DNA from: Sphaerulina vaccinii
Lineage: Eukaryota; Ascomycota; Dothideomycetes; Mycosphaerellales; Mycosphaerellaceae
Assembly (NCBI GenBank): GCA_022570795.1
Contig: JAKUDP010000007.1
Location: 372,001 to 436,000 of the forward strand
Direction of reading: 5' to 3'
DNA length: 64,000 nt
In this document: positions 31,558 through 44,932 of the stretch, one piece after another
Layout: each line of letters opens with the position of its first letter
How positions within the stretch are numbered: the first letter of the stretch is position 1
Notes under the pieces: model-generated
Database searches by the model: none
The model's input: the letters and a program-made list of their open reading frames with translations, nothing else
What the model was told of the DNA's origin: nothing
Program-made: the position numbers and the translations under genes

Positions 31558-32932
31558 TGAGCATGATGAGGGTCTCATGATTGACCAGGCTGACAGGGCC
31601 TCTTTCATTTTATCGAGACATAAAATGCGACGCGACAAAGACGCGAGATCTCGATGAAGTACTTCAGAGCTGCGAGATGTATACAGATTTCATAGCAGCT
31701 ACAACGAGCAGACGATGACGAATCAGCTTTGTCCTCTCTGCTGAATGACGAATTCCATGCCAGCCAGGTGTCCTCAATGCCGTACGTGGCAAGAGCGTCC
31801 ACTGAATGGCATCAGATGTCAACATCAAGATCTCATACTTGAACATACATGTGTTCACGATCTCACGATCATTTTGACTCTGAAATGACTCCACATTTCT
31901 GGAACGTGCCATTTCGATCTATCTGGAGGTGTCTTCATACCGTGGTTAACACGAGCTTGCGGAGACATGTTCACAAAATCTGCATTTCGAGCACAAAAGA
32001 CATCATCTCACCACGTGCACATCTCCACGATCTCTGAGAATGTCAATCTGGGAATGACGCGCTGCGCCTCGTGATCAACATTCATACATCTTGTGAGTCC
32101 ATCACCATCAATCGATCGTATCCATCGTATCCGTACAACAGCGCAGATCTCGGAGTCACCGAAGGTCCATCATACCAACTGCATGGTAAGTTAATGTCGA
32201 TAGCAACAAGAACAACCAACAACTTCCCAACTATCAGAACTCTCTTTGCTAACCAAAAGAACACTTTAACTACCCTTTTAGGGCTTTCCATGAGATCGGT
32301 GTCGCGCGTAGCCACGGTAGAGCGCTTGCTCGCCCCGCGCTTAAACACCTCGTGTGGCGTAAAGTCTGCTTCGAGCGATCGCACGGCGTGTGAAACTCTG
32401 ATTACATCTCTACTGCTCCTTCAGCCACTCGCATCTCAGCGATTAGAGTTAATCAACGTGCGAGGTGCGTGGCACAGCTAGCTTTGCATCCTTGGTCTCC
32501 ACATCGACATGAGGGTTACGCATGGCTGAGGTTGTTGCTCCTGTGGGCACCTACTACGGCATTCGGTAGTGATCGTCTTGCGGCGTGGAAAGCTTATGGT
32601 ATGAGTGAGGGGAGTGCTATTTATTGTTTTGTTGGTGGCTGGCTGTGACTTTGTGATGGTATTGGCTGTGAAGTCATATCTGTAGGTGCGATTAGGGTCA
32701 GGTAGGGCTTCTTTCATTGGTGATGGACACATGTGGTATGCGAAGTGTTTCAATCCCGAGAAGAAAGTCTCCGAGGGAGTATGTCACCGAGAGGAGACGG
32801 GGCTTTTGTATTCGTCGCATGGCGGAGTGCGTATCGAGGAGCAACATGGCAAGAGTCGGAGTATCGTGTGCTATTGCGTATATCGAGTGCTGGGTTCTAT
32901 CGTGACACTCTGCATAAGTGCAGTGCCTGACT
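31558..32932. other. Convergent intergenic region
   Basis: Lies between the 3' ends of the two GTPase genes. No protein gene, tRNA or clear repeat could be supported. Confidence 0.45.
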
Positions 32933-35578
32933 TCACCCCCTCACATCGGTGATCATTCCAACAAAGCCTTCAAGTCCTGCAACACCTTTCTCACCTCTTT
33001 CATTGCTAGAGTACAGTGGTGCAGCGCCACTTGGCATAACAAGTACCCGATCTCCAGCCATGACGAACTCCTTCGAAGTGTCGAAGCTTAACGTGACCAA
33101 TAGCTCTGTAGCTGTTATTGCGCCTGCGATCATGGGTTGTGGGGGTCCTTTCAAGTTCTCCTCGAAGTCATCAAAACCGAAGGGATCGTGCGTCTCGGCT
33201 TCGTTGCCACGAGATGGCTGCTCGTCTGGAGAGTCTGGCGCTCGTGCTGAGACGATCTTGGCAGAAGCGCGCACGCTTGAGATGTAGACCACAACGTGAT
33301 TGCCTACTGCGAGATGCTCCAGATCTTCTCTCGCGAACTTTGCGGTGAAGGTCCTGGTAGAGAGCGGCTGTATCGCTGCTATCACCATGCCTTTGCGGAT
33401 GCGCGATAAGGGAGAGCTTTTGACATTCTCATCGTCGAGACTTATGGCGATAGTGCTTACCTGGTCAGCATATAGCGAATGCACAGGTAGTCTGAGATTG
33501 CGTATGCTGGTGACCTTCACTCGGCGCCACTCTTGGTTCGGTAGCTGGTAAAGTGGTGGCGCGAAATGTGAATTTCGCAAGGCTCCTGGGAACGAGCGCG
33601 ATGTTGGTAGGCTGCCAGACGACTTGCGGAATGGACGCTCATCCGAGTCTTCAGAGTCTTCATGTATTTCATGACCAGAGAAGGGACCTATGACCGCAGT
33701 GTCGCCAACAGAGAGTTGGCCTGAGCGAAGTCGTCCGGACACAATGACACCTTCCACCTCGGCGGGCTTACTGTATATGTCCTCCACATCGAAAACGGCT
33801 GATGGAGCGGCTGCTGCTCCTTCGTGATGCGTGTCAGGAATAGGGAGTTCATGCAACAGAGCATGCAAGCCACCGATCCCAGTGCCATCGACGGCGCTTG
33901 TCAAGATGATCGGTACAGTCTCTCGAGCATCGTTCAGCAACGGAAGTGCAGTGGTATATGCCGGATCAAGCAGTGAGCTCCCAATCCTTTGCAGATCACG
34001 CTCATCGTGGACGGCGCCTTTGTTGGGCACGATAGCTGGCTTCTTGCCTGCAGCTTTCAAGATGTCCAGTATCTTGGTCAAGCTTGCTCGCAGGCCCGTC
34101 TTTGATGCGATATCGAGCTTCGTAATGACGATTACAAGGGGGAGCCGAAGACGCAAACACAGGTCCAGCTGAGCGCTTGCAAGATCCATAGCTGAAGGCA
34201 CGAATGCATGCTGCGACCTCTGTGTGCTACTCCCAGTACCCGAACTTTCATCCTTGTCGTCAGCCGGGATGCATAGTAGAGTCCAGTGTGGTGCCCAGCC
34301 AACGAGTCCTCTTAGCGTCGTTCGGCGATAGCGAGGATGGCCAGCAGAATCCGAGATCAAGACCAAGCGACTACCAGCCGAAGCCACATGCACGTCGATC
34401 CAGGACGCGATGTTCTCAGTTGCGTAATTGACCACCTCGATATCTCCATTGGCACCGTCTTGATACCCAATGAGCTCCTGAGTAACAGAGCTGGTGACAC
34501 CAGAACTGATCTCATGTCGATGTCGAAGCATGCTCAAGCGACTCTTGCCTCTGCCATTGTCCAGAGTTGAGGTAGTGAAAGTCCCAAGAAGAGAAGACTT
34601 CCCGGACATTGTTGGGCCTGTAAGCGTGATTCGTAACTGCTCAGTCGTAGGTGGCATCAGATCGGCAGAACTGGGCAATGCGGTGAGCGAAGAGTCGACC
34701 TTGTCATCGGTTTGTCCTGCCAGTGTGGGGCTGGACGAGTGCAAGAACGGATGCACGAGAGCCTCAGCTACCACGAGTTTGTCAGATCGTCGGATCTTGC
34801 GCTCTTCGTTCCCAATGATAGTATCCTCGAGCCATTCGCATTCTCCTACAGTCTCCTTGCGCAAGACCTCAACAGTGCAACCCAGGCAGGCAGCCATTGC
34901 GCGCAAATTGTTGAGACTCTCCTGCAGCTCATCTTCCGCCAGACCAATCAAGGTGCCATCGTCAGACACACCAATCTCATACAGAGCGCCTTGACTCTCC
35001 TCCAAACCATGAAGTAGCCTGCCAATCTGCTGGGGCGCCTGAAGCTCGGGTAGTGGTTCGGGCAAAGTTGGTAAGATAGTGTTGGTGGCAGAAGACGTAT
35101 GATGCGGTGACGACTGTTGTAGCCTCCACATCAGCTGCGTTGTGAGCTGCTGCAACCTGTGTTGCCTGATTTGTTGAGTCGATTGAGACGGCGTGGCGCT
35201 GCCTGAACTAGGATTGGAGTCAGCGACAATATCAGCGGCCACTTTGGGCTTCGCCGGATTGGTCCCAATCATTGCATGCTTGGAGCCCGGAACGTATGTG
35301 CCAGTACTGGTAGAACGGAACTTGCGTCTAGGTCGAAGCAGCAAATGCAGCTTGTACTCCACAGGACCGTCCTGCGGTTCAGCTTGCAGACGGGTCACCC
35401 TCTTGCCACCGGGACTTTTTGCACTCTCGCGCAGGTCTCTCGCAGCATCGCTCAGTTGCGCAGTAGCTTCTGCATGACTCTCAGAGATTGGACTAGAGCC
35501 ATCATCTGCGGCGCGGAGCCACGGAGATGCCACGCGCGGAGTGTCAGACTCCCACGTGAAGATGGACGCATGTGCCAT
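32933..35578 (-). CDS. GTPBP1/GTPBP2-like translational GTPase
   Basis: 881 residues, one exon. N-terminal disordered 130 residues, then a conserved GTPBP N-region (LYEIGVSDDGTLIGLAEDEL and LRAMAACLGCTVEVLRKE), a hallmark of this family. G1 GPTMSGKS is at 321-328; G3 is SDSAGHPRY (DxxG-type with Ala insertion pattern typical of the family), and G4 VITKLD follows. After the G domain come EF-Tu-like beta-barrel domains 2 and 3 (SGRLRSGQLSVGDTAVIGPF; REDLEHLAVGNHVVVYISS). Known: mammalian GTPBP1 acts in translation elongation and mRNA turnover. Inferred: a similar cytoplasmic role. It converges on the large GTPase gene upstream. Confidence 0.88.
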   Translation of the reverse strand: MAHASIFTWESDTPRVASPWLRAADDGSSPISESHAEATAQLSDAARDLRESAKSPGGKRVTRLQAEPQDGPVEYKLHLLLRPRRKFRSTSTGTYVPGSKHAMIGTNPAKPKVAADIVADSNPSSGSATPSQSTQQIRQHRLQQLTTQLMWRLQQSSPHHTSSATNTILPTLPEPLPELQAPQQIGRLLHGLEESQGALYEIGVSDDGTLIGLAEDELQESLNNLRAMAACLGCTVEVLRKETVGECEWLEDTIIGNEERKIRRSDKLVVAEALVHPFLHSSSPTLAGQTDDKVDSSLTALPSSADLMPPTTEQLRITLTGPTMSGKSSLLGTFTTSTLDNGRGKSRLSMLRHRHEISSGVTSSVTQELIGYQDGANGDIEVVNYATENIASWIDVHVASAGSRLVLISDSAGHPRYRRTTLRGLVGWAPHWTLLCIPADDKDESSGTGSSTQRSQHAFVPSAMDLASAQLDLCLRLRLPLVIVITKLDIASKTGLRASLTKILDILKAAGKKPAIVPNKGAVHDERDLQRIGSSLLDPAYTTALPLLNDARETVPIILTSAVDGTGIGGLHALLHELPIPDTHHEGAAAAPSAVFDVEDIYSKPAEVEGVIVSGRLRSGQLSVGDTAVIGPFSGHEIHEDSEDSDERPFRKSSGSLPTSRSFPGALRNSHFAPPLYQLPNQEWRRVKVTSIRNLRLPVHSLYADQVSTIAISLDDENVKSSPLSRIRKGMVIAAIQPLSTRTFTAKFAREDLEHLAVGNHVVVYISSVRASAKIVSARAPDSPDEQPSRGNEAETHDPFGFDDFEENLKGPPQPMIAGAITATELLVTLSFDTSKEFVMAGDRVLVMPSGAAPLYSSNERGEKGVAGLEGFVGMITDVRG

Positions 35579-37413
35579 GTTTCCAATAGATTGTATAGCG
35601 CCTGCTCAGGCAAGTTTTCTGTGTCGAAGAGCAGTAAGAGCTGGCAAATGGCACAGCTTCGAACAGTTCTTTGTCGATATGCGCCTTAAGAGTCCAAGCG
35701 AGAGTGGTGTATGAATGCTCGCTCCGAGCGTCTCATATGAAATAGCGATGCCGTTCTGTTCTTTGCCGTCCTGTTCTTTGCCGTGCGTGATTCTTTAAAG
35801 ACCGGTGGTTTGTGTGCGCTTGATGGATTTTGAACTGATAAGTCATCGGCTTCGACATCGTGGCGAGCTCGTTCGGGGCGGTTTTACAGGTTACGGAAGG
35901 CTGTGATTGCTCTGAGGCAGCTTCAGGACTACTGCATGGCAAGCATGGTGGTATCTGTATTGCTGTGGTGTCTGTTTGATGGTCGTGACTGCTTTGTGGT
36001 GGGGTGAAGTCAGGATCTCCCATCACGCTTGCCCGCCAAGCTTTTCGAGCTTAGAACTTTGGAGTCATCATCCTGGCAACAAACTGCTGGCCCTTGAGCA
36101 TCTTTCGCACCACCTCGCATCAAAAACACGGACGAAATTCCCCTGATGGTACTATCGAAATATCGGTCTACTTTCACCGGTGAAACAGACGGTCTTCCGG
36201 CCGGTGTGGAATCACTGACATCTAGTTACTGTTCGCCTGTTGCCAAGTTTATTGCTTCCAAGCACGCAAGGCTCATAAACATATCCTTGAACCCAACAGT
36301 CGGAGTGGATAGCTGATGGAGCAATGGCTTGTCGGGCCTGCTCAAGCGAGATCGCGCCAGCTGAACGAGCGCCAGGTCAAGGCGGACATCAATTTTTCGG
36401 TTGCAAGAGCCGGACGAAACGGCAGTCTAAACGCCGCTCATCCTACGAGGCTGCAACACTGGTCTCAGCACATGGCGTCCATGCGTAGGAATTCAATCCT
36501 GCCGCAATGCACAACATCCATCATGCAGATCTGGAGAACGACAATGTTACATCTTGATTATTCGACGAACAACGAGCATGCGATGATGCGTTTGCAAGCA
36601 ACACTCGCGATTGCTCAGCACACAGGCCGCGCATTCGCGTTCTCGCGTGGACCTGATCAGCGCATTCGCAAATGCTTCCCAGAACGTGAAAGCCCCCAAT
36701 AATGCCACTTCGATCGTCCGACCAGCACACATGCCCTACTTGGTTGCATAAAACAGCGTCATGAACCAATAGGACAAACAGATCTGCTGTCGGGTGCACG
36801 CGGTCTTATTAGCATTTGAACCCGGCCTATGGACTCGTCCATGATTGATCACTTAGCGAAGCGTGCGACCAGGATAAGGGTGTCCACTTCACGATGCACA
36901 CCTTGCTGAGCCTTAGATTCTTACTCAGCAAGTAAGGTCGGCGTCAATGCGCCGGTCAAGGTGGCATGCACGTCTCCGCGATAGGGCTTCTCACTCATGG
37001 AAACGCAGACGCCGTAGCGCTTGTCAGCACCTCGCGAACAAATTCGTTTGCAGTAGCGATCTTCGAAAAGTCAGCCCTCAGTCACATAGTTTGACACGAA
37101 TGGCGCGGGCAACAAGAATTAGGCGAAGCGCAAACAGAGTTTCGAAGTTCTGCCAGGCTTGCCCTTGATTCGAGACATCACATCTCGGTGCCGAAATGGT
37201 CAAACGACAGTGCTGTGCCTCCATCTGTGCACCGCGACTGTGCCGCTGCTACTTTGGAACCACGTGAAACTTATGCAAGTATTCATTGTCAAAGCAGAGA
37301 ACCAATGTGGGTATTTCGTCATAAAAATCTAAACAGGACATGCTCCATTGCTAACAGTCAATAGTTGACTCTGCTGGAACATGATGATCGTCTCTGTGAC
37401 CCGATCTAATCTC
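35579..37413. other. Intergenic, no gene supported
   Basis: Holds the promoter of the GTPBP1-like gene and the 3' flank of the C2H2 gene. Small frames (for example plus 36316-36702) show no domain or compositional sign of coding. Confidence 0.45.
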
Positions 37414-38749
37414 TCATTTTCCTTCTGATGGTCGACGCTGTTTCGTACACTTGTCATGTGCCAGATGCCCATTCCTTGCTGTCGTTCTCGTGAATTCTGC
37501 GCCGCACTTGGGGCAGTAAGATTTCGCTGATGTGCCAGACTTTTCTCGTTGATGTCGAAGAAGGTTGCTGAAAGTGGAGAATTGACGACCATTGCATCCG
37601 TGCTCCCAGCATTGAGGCTTTGGTCGCTGGTTGAGCACTCGTATCGATGAGTCTCCGCTCTGAGGCTTCTCGTTCACACTGCTTCCCACAGGATACGGCG
37701 GTGGTGGGTACTGTGGACTAGTGCAATAGAGCTGTGTGTTCGAGGGTGCTGTTGTGTACGATTGGCCGTATGGATTCTGCTCGTACATGTTCGGCGATCT
37801 GGAGTACTGCGGCACAGATGACGATCCCAAGTGAGGTGAGGGTAGTGGACTTTGAGTCAGTCCACTGATCGAAGGGATCGTCTGACTTGGTGCCATCGTG
37901 TAGTTGGCATCGTAAGGCGAACTGACGCGACGGTAATGATCGTAAGAAGAGCCGGCTGTCGTAGTCGCTGGCATCTCAGAGTGTCTGCGAGCTGATGATG
38001 TGTCTGCTGTCCTGGTGGAATACAAAGATGGGCTAGAGGATGCTGTAGTCGCGTATGCGCTCACGCCGCTAATGGTGGCAGGCTGCGTGCGCATCGGAGG
38101 GATGTAGTTCTGATCCATGTTGTAGGCTGCGAGATGTCAGTCACGAGTAGAAGGAATGTAAGAGGACGGATACACACTGTTGGAGTCGGATTCGTAAGGC
38201 GAGCCGCCGTATGTTGTTGGAAGCAGGAAGCCTAACGAGCTACGGATATTGTTAGCCTGATTGCTTATACATCAGATTGGTGATCGATACTAACCTCATT
38301 TCCGCAGAAACAGAAGGCTGCTTGAATGCAAAGTCGGGCGCGATACTGATACCAGTCGTCCCAGGCTCGTCGTTGCAGTCGATGGATACTGTTGGAAGAG
38401 ACGACTCAGATCGAGGTGGGGTCGGTGCCGTCCACTGCGGGAAGGGTTCAAGTGATGGCTCGGCCGTAAAGCTCTGTGGTTGGGGCGAGTGCTGTGGAGT
38501 GAGCCACTCGATGCCTCCAGCTATTGTTGATGTCGGGATAGGTTGTTGAATGTCTGCCTGACTGGCTTGGTCGGCAGCGTACTGAAGCAACTTCTCAGCC
38601 TGAGATACTGAGATGGCTCGTGATCGATCGTTGTCGTGAGCACGCTTCTGGATGGCGCCACGACTGTTGACTGTCGAGTAGGATGTTTGCGATCGAATCC
38701 TGTTAGGATTGATAGTGGCTGACTGGAAAGATGGTGAGTCCATGATCAT
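37414..38749 (-). CDS. C2H2-type zinc-finger protein, probable transcription factor
   Basis: Three exons: 38749-38295, 38239-38178, 38126-37414, giving 409 residues with frame kept through a 62-base middle exon. The start is the first ATG in frame (second Met two codons later). The N-terminal 300 residues are disordered, rich in Ser, Pro, Gln and Tyr, with low-complexity segments such as SPQYPPPPYPVG. The C-terminus has two fingers: CWEHGCNGRQF...LRHQREK (C-x4-C spacing) and CPKCGAEFTRTTARNGHLAH. Zinc binding and DNA binding are inferred; spacing of the final ligands is unusual. A nuclear regulator of development is plausible given the very long upstream region. Confidence 0.75.
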
Positions 38750-41700
38750 GAAAGTCAAGTATGGATCAAAGGTAGGCCAACCGGAAGGAAGTTCTACTTT
38801 AAAGGTCACCTCTTGTGCTGGGTTTCAAGTGAAGTGATGTACACGGGAGCAGACGTCCTGAAGCATAGTGCTAGGGCCTGCGTTAGACAGTCTGATCGTT
38901 TTAGCACCTTCGCCTGCTGCGGTCGGGCTGTACAGGTCTTGATAAAGGTACACCTGTGAACCAACATCGACTACCCGCTCTCGTGCTAGCGGCTGCGTGC
39001 TTAGTTTACACGAAGGATTCGGATCCCGGTCCACCATCTCCAGCGTGCTCTGCCAGGGTTACCGACCCGTTGCTGCTAGTCTCGTGGGAGCCTTGAGTGA
39101 GCTTGCACGCTTCTGGGCGGATGACAGGCAGGCGGACAATAAGCTTTGGCACGCACATATTCATGACGGATTGTGAGTCGTCGAGCTTGACTGTGCCGTT
39201 CTCTGTGCCTCAGTACCTATGAGCCACAAAGCGAATAATCGCGATTAATCACTAGACGCGGGTACTTTCAGCTACCTCCGCGCAGGTATCCCAGACACAG
39301 CAAATGGCTGCAGGCAGCCAAGCGGATACGGCACCATGTTTCCTCAGAATGTCTCCGGCCTTACGGTGACTGCGAAGAGAGTCGGGGTTTGTGATTATCA
39401 GCCCCCAATGCGTGGTGGAGATTATGATGGCTCATGTGCGATCGCCACTCGGGAACATGCTGGGACGACGGGGAGGACCAGGAATCAACGGTATTGACCA
39501 CCACTGGCCTCAAAGAACAGCCTTACTCAGCGCATAAGTAGTAATACGGCGCCGAGGAGACAGTTAGGGGAAAATAAAAGGGTGGGAAGAAGACGTGAGC
39601 TAGCGTGAGTGGTGGTCGATAGGTGGGAGGGCCAGGGGGGAAGATTCACTGACAGGCCTGTTTCTTGGCCGAGGCACAGGAAGCTTTCCCCCTTTTGGAA
39701 CCACCGCTCACTCTTTCTCTTCTCATTGGTATCGCTTATACCATCGTCATGATCAGCAAGCTCTAAACATAGCCCCAGCGGACCATTTTCTTCTCTTCAC
39801 CGGTCGATGGCTGCGCTTGGTATCGACCAGCAACACCGCCATTCAAGCAGAGTGCAATTTCTTTGCCCTACTTATCCACAAAATCACCTACGTACGACCC
39901 GAATGACTCGAAGGCCGCATTCCGACTGGGCAGCTCACCGCGGTGGCCTAGCTACCACTTGCTCTTCTGGGTAGTCGTCAGGCTGCATGCGACACGCGCC
40001 CTATGAAGTAGCGGCATACCACAACACTTGCGCCACGCTTTGCTATCTGGTGTACCCATCGGACGAAATAATGTGCTGGTCTGCCTCCTGGTCGGGTCAG
40101 CAATGTTGTGTATCGGCCGATTGACGCCTCCGCTGCCGGCTATCAGTCGTTCGGTGGCACGCCGACTCTATTCTACTGTCTGGAGGAGCAAGAGAGATGC
40201 TTCCATGCGCCTTTCGATCCAGGTGGATGAAGCTTCATGCTCCCTCGAGGAACCGTGACAGCAGGAGCCGCTCTCCGGCACTCTGGAGAAGCTGTGCTGC
40301 TGAGCTACCAGACGCCCTCCCCACGATTCTGTTTCTTGGGGTTTGAGCGCAGTCACAAATACGAGCCCTACAATGCTCGGGCGAGTGTATAGATTGCACA
40401 TTAATCTGCGCGATTGCAAAGCAATAGCTGGGGACTATCAGCTGACACAGCCCACATGCCTGTCGCAGATCTTATCATCATCGCTTGCCATGGAACATCT
40501 AGAACTCTATTTGCTGACTGATATAGCCCTGATCCTTCCCGTACACCACGAGGCTGATGCTGCGTAGGACAGACTTCCGCATGGCTTGCGGCTCTTTCGC
40601 TCTTGTTTCCGGTAAACATCCCAGCGATCAGTACTGCAGTGCACTTTGGTCACGGAGCAAGCAATGCTGTACCACCACGTACACCGCTGCTTCATCACTC
40701 TGCTCGCCTATAGACTTGAAGCTTCGCAGCAACTCTGGCGGTGTCTACGACCGACTACGACCAGACGGAGTTATGACTCTTAGCTCTCAAGATTGGCACC
40801 TCTCGGACATGCCCGCTGCTCTCAATGACACGACCGGCTGTCACGATACTGTATGTTACAGTCTCATGACGAAGCTACCAGCGTTGTGCTGACCTTTCAC
40901 TATATCAGACACTCGACCGACTGATGCCATATCCTGCCATGGCTCCGGAACTTGCGACCACAACCTCATGAGCTCCATGATGTTGCCCTGGAGGTTGCAA
41001 TTTCGAGACTATGAGTTGGTACCACTAACGCCGATTAAGTCCTTGCTCTTGTTGATATCACCATGAATGGGCCACGTTCATGCCGGACTTCTGGCGCTGC
41101 TCGCGGGCATATACCACATCACGCGCGGCCAGTCTTGGATCAAGTCCATGTTACTCAATGGTACATTACAGCATACTGCCAAGTGAACGCTTCGTTGCCT
41201 CTGCTACGGACTAATCATGGCGGAATAACCAACACTGCCACTTCATGCCGCTTCCGGCCAGTAGGCAGCACGCCGAGCGTTCAAGCACGATGCCTAGAGC
41301 GCTCATTGGACGTGGGTCAGCGGGTTACATTTAAGGCGTAGCGAGGCCCTCGTCATTCGACTTGAGACAGGGTACCACTCTTTCACTGCTGGCCTACAAA
41401 TTGTCACTCGCTGCAGGAAGACAAGCGAGTCGCAGGCGCCACCAACAGGGCTGAAACGGTCACCATACATGTTCGTCGCTCAGTGGTCGCACTCGATGTA
41501 TTCTGATAAGCTATTCTGGGGATGCGTCCACACTGCATTGCATACTCGTTCTCGGGTTGCACGGCAAGGTTCCCTAGCCGCCATGGCTTAGAGCTGCAGC
41601 AGTGGTACAGCTCTCGCCTGTCTGACCGAGTGACACTGATGATAACAGTAGTGATCGGAAACTCTCCGGTGGCATCAAGGTGACGATGCCAGAAATCGAC

Positions 41701-44700
41701 AATGCTCCGCGCTGACAAGATGAACAACTTGAAGAATGTTGTCCTGCGCGAGCATGCGTGAGAGAGACTCGACGTATTCTCAGCAGTCCGATAGCTCGCC
41801 AGAGCTTGGTAAGCAGACCCGGCAATCATTACGAACGGTCGATTGGAATCACATCTATGCGACAGTCAGTTCAACGAATGTCAGGTGTTGTAGGAGAAAG
41901 AAGTTCTTCTACAGTTGAGAATCTCGTGCAGATGAAGTACCACTCACACTGAGCCTGAGGTCTATCGCCAGCACGGACATGCTCCGCCATCAAGTGGTCA
42001 ACAATATCGCAACAGTTCTCGCGATAGGCTTAGGGCAGCAACGGAGAACTGTGCCGTGCTACGCGATCTCATGGAGCTGGGTGGTGGCTACTCATCGACA
42101 CACGAACCGATGCAACATCGCGCCGCGCAAAAGAGTACTCTCGCTCCAGATACATTGTCTGCATTGATACTCCAAATCTCCAGACCTCCCGCATGATCGT
42201 ATGCATCAATCGATGCGCGGCACAGCACGGAGACCGTTGGACATCATATCACGGGATTGGTCGATGAGCCAACGTTCAAGCTGCCACTTGTTCAGATCCA
42301 CTATCGCACGACTGTCTGTGCAACGACCATACCACCACCATCGTGCTCACTAGCTGTCGTCAGCGACAGCATAGAGAAGCAGGCTAGCATGAGCCTCCTA
42401 TGCAACATCACGAGATCAATTGCCGCGCCGGACGCGTGTGCCGTGCTGTATGGCACAGTACAGCACGCGCGCTTAGAAAACTCTAGCCGCATGAATGATC
42501 CGCAGCGTGACTCGTCTTGCAGCTGTGCTGTGCCTCCTCCTCACTCTGACGCTGATTGAAATGCTATTCCACCAGTCGCGGCTCATCCTTATCGTCAAGG
42601 CAGCAGAATATTAACACAATGCATGCACGCACGTGGCGTGCTATAGCTTCTCATGATGATGTGCTTGCAGCTCATTGATCATTCGAGTCGCCAGCTACTG
42701 CTATAGCTCCAGTTTTAGCGCTGCGGCACAGCAAGTGTCTCTCGGACCCTTGGGCTAAAGTGCTGCTTCTTGGACCGTCGTCGTCATCGAACATTGCTAT
42801 TGTCAAGCCACATACCGACTGCTTGGGCAATAGTGTAGACTTATCCAAGCAAATCAGAGACTATGTTTCTTGGCTTACCAATGGAAACGGAGCCGAATTG
42901 CTGACTTTCGATGGCGTTGAACAGGGTATGGCACTTGTATTGTCTAAACTCAGTGAAGTGACTGTGCCGCAACGCACTTCGTTCAACTTGCAGCCCAATA
43001 GCATTCATCCCTCCCATCAACAATGAAAGGCAGGAAAGTTAGTCGAAAGCCACATCTCATGGCTCGGTGTTCGTCGATCTATCGAGTGGTATGCAATCAG
43101 TATACAACGTTGTTCGCTCATATCGACAGTCGACAACATACATCATACATACACCGCTTCGACATCATGTTGACGCCATGTTCCTATTGTACGCTTATCC
43201 TTCCTTCCTCTCGCTTCTCAGATCAAAATAGGTCGACCCCATCACTCACTAATGCTGTGTAACCAGCGCGAAGTCCTTCTAAAAAACCATACTAAGGCTG
43301 AAGTTGGTCAAGGGCTTCAGACTAAGGTGCCATACCACTAGCACAGCCTGATTGTCGTCCAAACATCTTTCGCCATGGAGTTGGAGCATTCACCTCATCC
43401 TTGGTGCCACGACATGTTAGCGAGACCTTCGTTATGGCGTCTTTCATATGATACTGCTAGGAAGAAGGCTACTGCAGCCAGCCATTGGCGTGGTGTGCAT
43501 GACTGTCCATACAAGCCTGTCGTTTCATGTTCGTTGACGGCTGAATAATATGCCTACCGACCTGAGATCGCTATAGAGCTACGCATGTCTGCATGTACAG
43601 TGTTCTGTGAGCTGATACGTTCCCATACAACATAATTGACTCCATCTCTTCCTCTGCGAGAAGACCTACCATCCATCCTTCACAAGTATCTTATCGCACG
43701 TCGACATATGTGTCAACAATCGAGCGATGCGTCGGCACGATGTCTGGACCGAGAGTACTGTAAATTAGATCGTTGTTACGCATCGTCATCAGTCGAGCAA
43801 TGGCGACTGAAGCACCAGTCAGAGGGGACCGGAATGCTGGAGAAGCCATGCAGATGAAGGACTATGGTGACACAAGATGCTGCTGGGACCAATCTACTAT
43901 CGAGCTGCGACATAGCAGCTCGCTATACAAGCAAGTGTCAGAGCTAGATCATCATCCATGCCTCAAGCTGGGCCGTTGTCCGACTCATACCTGATGATAT
44001 CCGCCATACCAAGAGCCATTATCCCACTCGCTCGATGTCCAACAGACCACAATACCGCAGCCAGGCTGCTCCATTGATAGCTTGGGTGAACAAGAGGACT
44101 CGTACTGAATCGACCCACAACCTGGAGGGAGTTCAGTAAGTGAGTGAGGACTTGTGCACTCGCTCGACAATATATGACCTTAGGGTTACCCGAAACCACT
44201 GGGACGACGACGACGTGCCTGCAATCACATTGTGACTAAGCCATGCCCTTCTTCCGATCAATAAAACAATATTTGAGGAGTTACTCATCGATCGAAATCA
44301 GACTCAAACCTCAACCTACGAAAATCCGAATTAGCAATTTTCCCGAAATGTCGATATTTTGGAATCTGTACCAGCAATAGTATCGACCTACTTCCAACTT
44401 TTGCATCAGGAGACAAGCGGTTGATTCGGTATTCGGACTGGAGTGGAGCACGTCAAGATCGACAGCATGAACTCGGAAGACAGTGTTCAAGCAAAAAGGA
44501 CAATATCGCTTCGCATTTGCCAGGGTATCTCGATGCTTTGAAGGACAACCTCCCCAAAGATGCTACGTGGAAGAGCAAGCAAGACAGCCATGCCCGCCCA
44601 CATGTCCGAGCGCGAATATTCCATCGCGCTTATGCGCCAATCAATCCTCTCGTTCGCACTCAAGTCTAGCTTAATGATCTCCGCAACAGTTCGAAGTCTC

Positions 44701-44932
44701 GCTCCAACGTGATGCTCATCCCAGAAACTCGAGCTTGGTTGGACGCAAGAGCACAAGGTGCCACCAAGACGCCTAATGATCTGAGAAAGATGGAGATACC
44801 AGGGTCACGCCGTCGATCTTAGACCAGCATACGCAGATTACGCGTATCCTCGACCAAGCCCGCAACGTTCGCTCGTTCTGTTGCAGCGTTCGCTCGTCCC
44901 ACTGCAGCGTTCGCTCGTTCCATGGGCGCATT
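38750..44932. other. 6.2-kb region without a recognisable gene
   Basis: Upstream of the C2H2 gene and downstream of exportin. Every frame is under about 145 codons and none shows a domain, splice-linked extension or biased codon use that I can support. Composition looks near 50 percent G+C, so it is not an AT-rich, RIP-degraded tract. A pyrimidine-rich stretch lies near 39690-39730. A short inverted pair cgtgctgta/tacagcacg sits near 42441-42466. It could hold long regulatory DNA, untranslated exons or noncoding RNA; nothing specific is demonstrated. Confidence 0.5.

Noticed and set aside
42441..42466. Short palindrome cgtgctgta...tacagcacg
   Set aside because: Nine-base arms are expected by chance in a region this long, and there is no other context.
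38750..44932. Gene-free region as a RIP-mutated transposon graveyard
   Set aside because: Composition does not look AT-rich and no transposase or reverse-transcriptase-like frames are visible.
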